This document shows positions 58,198-64,000 of a stretch of DNA of 64,000 nucleotides, in pieces. The DNA is taken from NCBI GenBank assembly GCA_022641735.1, contig JALCDQ010000008.1:31682-95681 (forward strand), written 5' to 3'. The position numbers and the translations under genes were made by a program. The DNA comes from Prevotella sp. Its GTDB lineage: Bacteria; Bacteroidota; Bacteroidia; Bacteroidales; Bacteroidaceae. Position 1 is the first letter of the stretch, and every line of letters begins with the position of its first letter. A model generated the notes under the pieces. The model made no database searches, had not been told where the DNA came from, and saw only the letters and a program-made list of their open reading frames with translations.

Positions 58198-58351
58198 GTA
58201 AGTAACGGTTGTTTAGGTTGTAAATCAGGCTGTTTTACTGAGTAAATCAGCCTGATTCATCGAGTAAAACAGCCTGATTTACTCAGCCCTTTACAGCAGG
58301 TCGTTTCCGAAAGGAATATCTTTCAGTTTGCAAAAGACCGTTGAATGGAAT
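58198..58351. repeat. 22-bp-period array G (7 periods)
   Basis: 58198 GTAAGTAACGGTTGTTTAGGTT, then 58220-58298 identical to 33305-33383, then 58308 CGAAAGGAATATCTTTCAGTTT, 58330 GCAAAAGACCGTTGAATGGAAT. Confidence 0.87.
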
Positions 58352-58370
58352 ATAGGAGAACTTATTAAGA

Positions 58371-58402
58371 AAAGAGTTTGCTGATTTCCGTCAGCAAACT
58401 CC
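58371..58402 (-). terminator. Intrinsic terminator of the GT2 fusion gene
   Basis: GAGTTTGCTGA-tttccg-TCAGCAAACTC perfect 11-bp stem; minus-strand tail CTTTTCTT. Confidence 0.7.
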
Positions 58403-58407
58403 TTGTC

Positions 58408-61400
58408 TTAGATGTCCTTTACCTTACCTGTTCGTTTGAGGATTCCCCATGTTTGCAACTCGCCTTTGATGGCTTTCTTGTAACTCTTGAAGAGCACTAC
58501 ATACATAATCCAACGATAACAGAGGCGCTGAGGGATAATCCATAGCAACACCCATAGTCGTTCATGCTCATGCAGATAGGCCATGATGGAAACGCTCGCA
58601 TCCACTAACAGGAAGATGAAATAATAGAGCAATACCTTGCCGGCACTGCCAGAGAAGAGGCCCACAAGCATCAGCAAGTCGGCAATCGGCGAGAATGTCG
58701 GGATGATAAACTGAAATACCAGCATATTCGGAAGCGCCCATAGGCCGAGCCCTTTATACTTCGGGGCCAGCATAGCGCCACGATGCTTCCAGAAAGTCTG
58801 CATTACTCCGAAGCACCAACGCGTTCTTTGCTTGATAAACTGCTTCAGTTTCTCGGGCGCTTCAGTCATTGCTACAGCGCGATTCTCATTCTCTATCACG
58901 TATCCTGTCTTCAAAATACGGATGGTAAGGTCACAATCTTCGGCTAAAGTATCCGTTGTCAGTCCGCCTGCTGCATTGATAGCGCTCTTGCGGAAAGCAC
59001 CGATAGCACCCGGAACCACCGTTATGGCGTTGATGGCAGAATAGGCCAAGCGGTCGAAATTCTGGCTGGTTGTGTATTCAATAGCCTGCCAACGGGTGAG
59101 CATATTGCATTGGTTGCCCACCTTGACGTTGCCTGCCACGGCACCCACTTTCCCTTCTTTATCGGCAAAGAAGTGGCGCATCATGATGGAGATAGCGTTT
59201 GGATAGAGCTTCGTATCTGCGTCTATGCACACCACATATTCGGCCTCCGTATGGGCAATTCCATAGTTGAGAGCAGACGCTTTGCCGCCATTTGGTTTGG
59301 TAAGCAACAGCATTCGCGGATGACCTGTAAAGGCTTCACTCACCCGTTGATAAGTCTCGTCCTTGCTGCCATCATCCACGAAGACGATATTGAAGTTCGG
59401 ATAATCCTGCTTGAGCAGATTATTGAGGGAACTCACTGCATTCACCTCTTCATTATAAGCAGGCACAATGATGGACACCAGAGGAGCATCTGCCGGGATA
59501 GCCTCCGTCAGCAAGATGGTGTGGCGTCGTTCCCGAATGGTAAGGATGAGCATGAAGAGCAGACGTCCAAGTCCTATAATGAGGAACAGAATGAAAAGAG
59601 CAGCGATGAAATTGCCCACGTTATAGATGGCTTCCGCTAAGGTCAAGTTGGCCTGCATGGCATAGTATTCCTTGCCTTTAGGGATTGGCGGCATCAGCTG
59701 TTGCGGTGATTTACCCAAATATTGAGGAAGGGTAATGAACTTATATCCTTTCTTTTGCAGATATTCTATGATGCGTGGAAGAGCCTTGATGGTCTCTTTA
59801 CGGGTGTCGCCACCGGCATCATGGAGCAGAATAATATGCCCGTTGCCTTGCTCAACGCCTTTGATGACACGGTTGTAAATCTGTTCGGCAGTGATTCCGG
59901 GCTCCCAATCTTCAGGGTCAATAGACTCTCCTACATCCAGATAATTTTGCTTTCGAGCCTCCACAATTGGGATGAGTTCATCCGTTCCAGATGGGTCACT
60001 GTCGGCATTATAGGGTGCTCGGAAGAGAATGGTGCTGTTGCCAGTGATGCTCTCGATAAGCAATCGGGTGAGGCGAAGCTCCATAAAGGTGCGCTCAGGG
60101 GAGTTTGTGGCCACGTTGCGATGGGTAAAGGTGTGGTTCCCAATGATGTTTCCATCCTCATAAACCTGCTTTACAACCGGCAGATTCTTCTCTATTTGCA
60201 GGCCTACCATGAAGAATGCGGCATGCACATTATGCTTTTTGAGTATGTTCAGAATCTTAGGAGTCCACCTGCTATCAGGTCCGTCATCGAAGGTGAGCAG
60301 CAGTTCTTTCGAATGGGCACGTCCAAACTTCTGCAACTCATAGGCTGTCGGAATCTTCGTATAGTCTTCATCAGCGATGAGAATATCGTTGTTGTCCATC
60401 TCGATGTTGGCACTTCCGGCATGTGGAGTATCGATTACGTCGAGCACTTCACCATTGCCGATATAGTTGGCAGTCATGCTTCCCTTGAGCTCTTCAAGAT
60501 CACCGATGCGGAAGTGGGCGGCTGCGCTGTGGGTCATATCTCGGCTATAGAACCGCCAAAGACGGTTATCCTCACTGCCGAGACGCCATACGCTGAAGCC
60601 TGCCAGCCCATATTCACAGCCAAAACGTATGGTGTTGAAGTTGGTGGCAGCATCATTGAAGAACACCTGATGCCCTATGTTGTCATCGTCAGTATAAGCA
60701 AAGCTCAGGCCATAAGTGTCCTCATCGAAGGTAATCTTTGATTCCGCGTCGGCAGCCAACGAAAGGGCATCATGATAAGAGACGCTCTGATTGTTGTCGC
60801 CATTGGGTGTCCAGTCGTAACCATAGGCTCCCAAACAGAGCACAATCTTCTCTTGAGGCACTTTGGCGGCAAGGTTATCCACGGTTTTCTCTATCCATTG
60901 CTGGGAAGAAACATCACCAGGGTCGCTCAGGGTGTTATGCTCATCATAGGCCATCAAGAAGAGATAATCGTCGTATTTGGCAAGTTCTTTGACGTCATAG
61001 TCCTCATTGAAGGGTGAAACATCTTGTGTTACATAGAGTCCGTGAGCGTGGAAAGCCTCCGACATCTCTTTCACAAAGGCAGTAAAATAATCGTTATTGT
61101 TATCCGTGAGTTCCTCAATATCGATGTTGATACCCACGAATTTATGCTTCAGACATTGTTTGAGCACGCTGTCGACAAGGTTGGCGCGCAGTTTCTTATT
61201 ATGCAGAATCCGCTCGATGCCTTGCGCTTTGAAGTCGCCATTGTAAGCGTTGCTGAGCATCGGCATTACCGGCAGACCGGTCTTCTTCATCAAGGTGTAG
61301 GCCTTCGGGTCGATGCGCACCTCCATCTTCAGGGTTTTCGGATTGATGAAAAACCATTCCGGAACGACCAGATTGAGGGCTTTGATGTTCTGTTTGAGGG

Positions 61401-61818
61401 ATATATAGGACTGAGGGTCCCATGTTACGTAGTATGCCGCACGGATTCCGGCGGTCTTGGCGCTCCAATCAGCGATGTAACGAGCCGTTATCTTGTCGGC
61501 TTTTCCCGTAAATCGCTTCATCTTTCCGTTCTTCACCGACTTCCATTTTGCATAGTTGTTATGTGCCTTTTTCTCATGGAAGAAGTAGCGGAAATCCTTA
61601 TATTCCCGCGAAAACTTGTTCTGTTTGAGATAGGGTTTGTTGGCCATGACAGCACTGCGGAAGTCTTCTCGGAACGGAAAACTTGGCGCCTTGTCGATGA
61701 GGAGCATGGTAACGAATACCGCAACAAACAATGCGACAATGAAAAGGACTATCCTGAAAGTCCATTTAAACTTGTTCCAACGAGAGGTGGAATCGGTTTG
61801 GAATACTTGTTTATCCAT
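58408..61818 (-). CDS. Multidomain inner-membrane protein: GH18-like + NodB polysaccharide deacetylase + GT2 glycosyltransferase
   Basis: GH18-like FVGINIDIEELTD; NodB LLTFDDGPDSRWTPKIL...GNHTFTH; GT2 IIVPAYNEEVNAVSSLNNLLKQDYPNFNIVFVDDGS, TLAEDCDLTIRIL, QRTRW. Start trimmed to ATG 61818 (ORF to 61890). Confidence 0.9.
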   Translation of the reverse strand: MDKQVFQTDSTSRWNKFKWTFRIVLFIVALFVAVFVTMLLIDKAPSFPFREDFRSAVMANKPYLKQNKFSREYKDFRYFFHEKKAHNNYAKWKSVKNGKMKRFTGKADKITARYIADWSAKTAGIRAAYYVTWDPQSYISLKQNIKALNLVVPEWFFINPKTLKMEVRIDPKAYTLMKKTGLPVMPMLSNAYNGDFKAQGIERILHNKKLRANLVDSVLKQCLKHKFVGINIDIEELTDNNNDYFTAFVKEMSEAFHAHGLYVTQDVSPFNEDYDVKELAKYDDYLFLMAYDEHNTLSDPGDVSSQQWIEKTVDNLAAKVPQEKIVLCLGAYGYDWTPNGDNNQSVSYHDALSLAADAESKITFDEDTYGLSFAYTDDDNIGHQVFFNDAATNFNTIRFGCEYGLAGFSVWRLGSEDNRLWRFYSRDMTHSAAAHFRIGDLEELKGSMTANYIGNGEVLDVIDTPHAGSANIEMDNNDILIADEDYTKIPTAYELQKFGRAHSKELLLTFDDGPDSRWTPKILNILKKHNVHAAFFMVGLQIEKNLPVVKQVYEDGNIIGNHTFTHRNVATNSPERTFMELRLTRLLIESITGNSTILFRAPYNADSDPSGTDELIPIVEARKQNYLDVGESIDPEDWEPGITAEQIYNRVIKGVEQGNGHIILLHDAGGDTRKETIKALPRIIEYLQKKGYKFITLPQYLGKSPQQLMPPIPKGKEYYAMQANLTLAEAIYNVGNFIAALFILFLIIGLGRLLFMLILTIRERRHTILLTEAIPADAPLVSIIVPAYNEEVNAVSSLNNLLKQDYPNFNIVFVDDGSKDETYQRVSEAFTGHPRMLLLTKPNGGKASALNYGIAHTEAEYVVCIDADTKLYPNAISIMMRHFFADKEGKVGAVAGNVKVGNQCNMLTRWQAIEYTTSQNFDRLAYSAINAITVVPGAIGAFRKSAINAAGGLTTDTLAEDCDLTIRILKTGYVIENENRAVAMTEAPEKLKQFIKQRTRWCFGVMQTFWKHRGAMLAPKYKGLGLWALPNMLVFQFIIPTFSPIADLLMLVGLFSGSAGKVLLYYFIFLLVDASVSIMAYLHEHERLWVLLWIIPQRLCYRWIMYVVLFKSYKKAIKGELQTWGILKRTGKVKDI

Positions 61819-61961
61819 AAATATGCTTGTGTTAAAGCCTCTAAAAAATCGCGCAAATTTACATCGAAATCGGATAACTTGGATAGACAAGCCGAAAGAT
61901 TTAACACAAAATACAGTATTTTTTAGGTTCTTGTATAATTTGAGGATTGAATGACTGTCTT

Positions 61962-62046
61962 GTAAAAGATAGCTTTTTACAAGGTAAACAATGGCTTTTT
62001 ACGCTCCTTCTAACGGCCTTTTACAGGGTAAACAACCATTGTTTAC
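61962..62046. repeat. 22-bp-period dyad array H (4 units)
   Basis: 61962 GTAAAAGATAGCTTTTTAC, 61984 GTAAACAATGGCTTTTTAC, 62006 CCTTCTAACGGCCTTTTAC, 62028 GTAAACAACCATTGTTTAC. Confidence 0.92.
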
Positions 62047-62138
62047 AATTGCCTCGGATATCCCCTTCTTTTCTTGTCCTAAAAGAGTGGGATTCAAGGC
62101 CTAAAATAAAAGCGAAAGAAAGATTTCCGCAAGTAGAT

Positions 62139-62169
62139 TTGGAGGTCTCGAGTGTTTTCCCTATCTTTG
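62139..62169 (+). promoter_or_regulatory. Promoter of GH29-like gene
   Basis: TTG 62139-62141, N20, TATCTTTG 62162-62169. Confidence 0.6.
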
Positions 62170-62252
62170 CATGCAAAGGCGATAGGGAGCTTGTCAGCGT
62201 GGCGTTTGCGGCTCTTTGAAAAGACCTTATCTTTCAGAAAAACAAGAATGCG

Positions 62253-63242
62253 ATGAAAAGACACCTCTTTATATATATGCTTTGTTTTTGCTGTATGGGC
62301 TTGAAGGCACAGCAAAAGGCGAGTCTTAACTCTGCCACTGATTGGCTTTCAGAAGCTAAATTGGGTGTTTTCATGCATTTTCTCCCTAATCGGGCGACTT
62401 TTGAAGAGGTCGACAGCTTCGATGTGGAGGCGTTGGCTACCCAATTGGGCGATGCCGGCGTCAAGTATTTTGTCTTCACTTTAGGGCAGAATTCGGGTTA
62501 TTTCAATGCGCCGAATCCCGTATATGACCGCCTTACAGGCTATTCTCAAGGCGAGCGTTGTGCCCTTCGTGACCTTCCGATGGAAATCGCAAAGGCATTG
62601 AAACGGCGGGGTATTCGCCTCATGCTCTATCTTCCTTGTCAGCCGCCCATCACTGATACGACGGCCGTGAAGGCTTTCGGCTTTCCGCTTCTGCCCTTAA
62701 ACGACAACCGTCAAATTACGGAAATGGGTGCCCGAAATTGGGCGCGCGTCATCGCTTATTGGTCGCGCCACTATGGCAAACTCGTTTCCGGATGGTGGTT
62801 TGATGGTGGATACAGTCATTGTGGCTTCAATTCCGCGGTGGCAAAGCTCTATGCGAAAGCCGCTAAGGCAGGCAATCGACGGGCTATCACGGCATTCAAT
62901 CCCGGCGTGATAAACCCCAAGCGCACCCCAAAGCATCCAACGGAGGCTGACGACTATATAGCCGGAGAAATCAACGAGCCTTTTCAATATCAGCCAAAGG
63001 GCCGTTGGCAGGAGGGCAAACAGATGCATCTGCTCACCTATATGGGCTCAACATGGGGCAAACCTGATGTTCGTTTTACCGATGCGGAGTGGATAACATG
63101 GTTGCAACGAGTGACTTCTCAAGGCATTGCCGTCACCCTTGATATGGCGGTAAACTATTTTCCCGAAAACGGAAAGGTGGGCACTCTCTTGCCCTTGCAG
63201 CTCCAACAACTGAAGCATCTTTGTGCTGCTGTCCTTCCATAA
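62253..63242 (+). CDS. Divergent GH29-like (alpha-L-fucosidase-like) secreted protein
   Basis: KLGVFMHFLPNRATF at the GH29 N-terminus position and SGWWFDGGYSHCGF; canonical HHDGF motif replaced (TLGQNSGYF). Confidence 0.65.
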   Translation: MKRHLFIYMLCFCCMGLKAQQKASLNSATDWLSEAKLGVFMHFLPNRATFEEVDSFDVEALATQLGDAGVKYFVFTLGQNSGYFNAPNPVYDRLTGYSQGERCALRDLPMEIAKALKRRGIRLMLYLPCQPPITDTTAVKAFGFPLLPLNDNRQITEMGARNWARVIAYWSRHYGKLVSGWWFDGGYSHCGFNSAVAKLYAKAAKAGNRRAITAFNPGVINPKRTPKHPTEADDYIAGEINEPFQYQPKGRWQEGKQMHLLTYMGSTWGKPDVRFTDAEWITWLQRVTSQGIAVTLDMAVNYFPENGKVGTLLPLQLQQLKHLCAAVLP

Positions 63243-63400
63243 ATAACTGCTTTTGCGAATTCTTATAAGTTTATGTGTAGGTATTGGCAAAAGTGAATAA
63301 AAAATGTTTAAATATTTATTATTATAATTCCTTATAATTTAAGCCATTTCTTATTAATAGAAACATAGATAATAATTTTACAAAAAAAATTATTAAAATG

Positions 63401-63431
63401 TTTGGTATTTAAAAATAAGTCATTACCTTTG
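63401..63431 (+). promoter_or_regulatory. Promoter-like element near the right edge with no long ORF downstream
   Basis: TTTG 63401-63404, N19, TACCTTTG 63424-63431. Confidence 0.5.
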
Positions 63432-64000
63432 TAGCCGAAAAGTAACGATTCGACATTAATTAGCCTCTTGAGAACTGTAGCGGAGGCGTATACATTAAAG
63501 AAGGGAATGGATTTTTATTCCATTTTGTCAAACGCTGTGGATGTAAGGCGACTATATAATTACGTTATTTCAAAATTGAGTATTAGTAGTTAAGGTGTTT
63601 ACAAGTGTATAAACATGGGTATAAAATATTATTGGAGAGCTGTTGGTGAATATATACAGCTAGGCATTTGTTGTATATTTGATTTTACAAAATTATATAT
63701 ATAGCAAAAAAATGACGATGTTAGAATTTTTCTGAAATCTCTAATGTCGTGTTGCTGTTTATTCAATAGTGAAGTGGTCAACTTGTTTGCAGAAGGAGCA
63801 GGAACTATATGAGCAGTATAGAGGATGTGATGATAATGTGAATAATAGGCCGACACGATGATTATTCGAAATCCTAAAGGTGGGTTCTAATAATTATATT
63901 TTTTGAGATACTTATTCCGCCAGAGCCCTTTATGCGGGATGCACCTCATTTCTTTTATCGCAAATATAATAAAAATCTGTTATAGCTTGGCTCCCCCCTC

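Noticed and set aside
59722-60741. 339-aa plus-strand ORF opposite the GT2 fusion
   Set aside because: Antisense to conserved NodB/GH18 motifs; no recognisable domain or promoter.
7361-62046. 22-bp arrays as CRISPR arrays
   Set aside because: No conserved repeat/unique spacer alternation: the whole 22-bp period is degenerate dyad sequence with 3-bp linkers, and no cas genes are present.
63616-63705. 29-aa ORF MGIKYYWRAVGEYIQLGICCIFDFTKLYI
   Set aside because: Too short and AT-rich to support without conservation or expression data.
1-64000. Transposases, integrases, phage genes, tRNA or rRNA
   Set aside because: None recognised on either strand among the ORFs or by eye; the novelty appears to be in intergenic arrays rather than an inserted mobile island.

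Overview
The window is a Bacteroidetes chromosomal segment, most likely Prevotella-like. The taxon is inferred from SusC/SusD pairs, TAnnTTTG-type -7 promoter boxes and gene families. Left part: an RND efflux operon (TolC-like/MFP/RND), a GH29 fucosidase, and a translationally coupled topA-aroK-speA-argB run followed by an ECF sigma factor and its putative anti-sigma. These are followed by HxlR/cupin, a Nudix hydrolase, a thioredoxin-fold lipoprotein without CXXC, a GH95 fucosidase, DUF190/CrcB, a possible RbsD/FucU-like lipoprotein, a GH13 amylase and pnp. Centre and right: a large glycan-utilisation region. It has GH29, DUF1573, GH29+F5/8C, GH3, divergent sigma/FecR, and two tandem, gene-for-gene parallel modules (SusC, SusD, GH18 endoglycosidase-like, LamG lipoprotein, DUF1735+F5/8C). 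It continues with another GH29, a membrane-anchored winged-helix regulator next to an outer-membrane barrel, a GH18-deacetylase-GT2 fusion, and a divergent GH29-like protein. The most novel signal is non-coding. At least eight intergenic arrays are built from ~19-bp dyad-symmetric units spaced at exactly 22 bp (about two DNA helical turns). They share an ordered unit composition and sequence phase between loci. Two of them share a 79-bp perfect repeat with a large inverted repeat, and one runs for about 12 in-phase periods. I do not recognise this as a described element. No rRNA, tRNA, CRISPR or transposase was recognised. All family calls are from reading motifs, without database searches.
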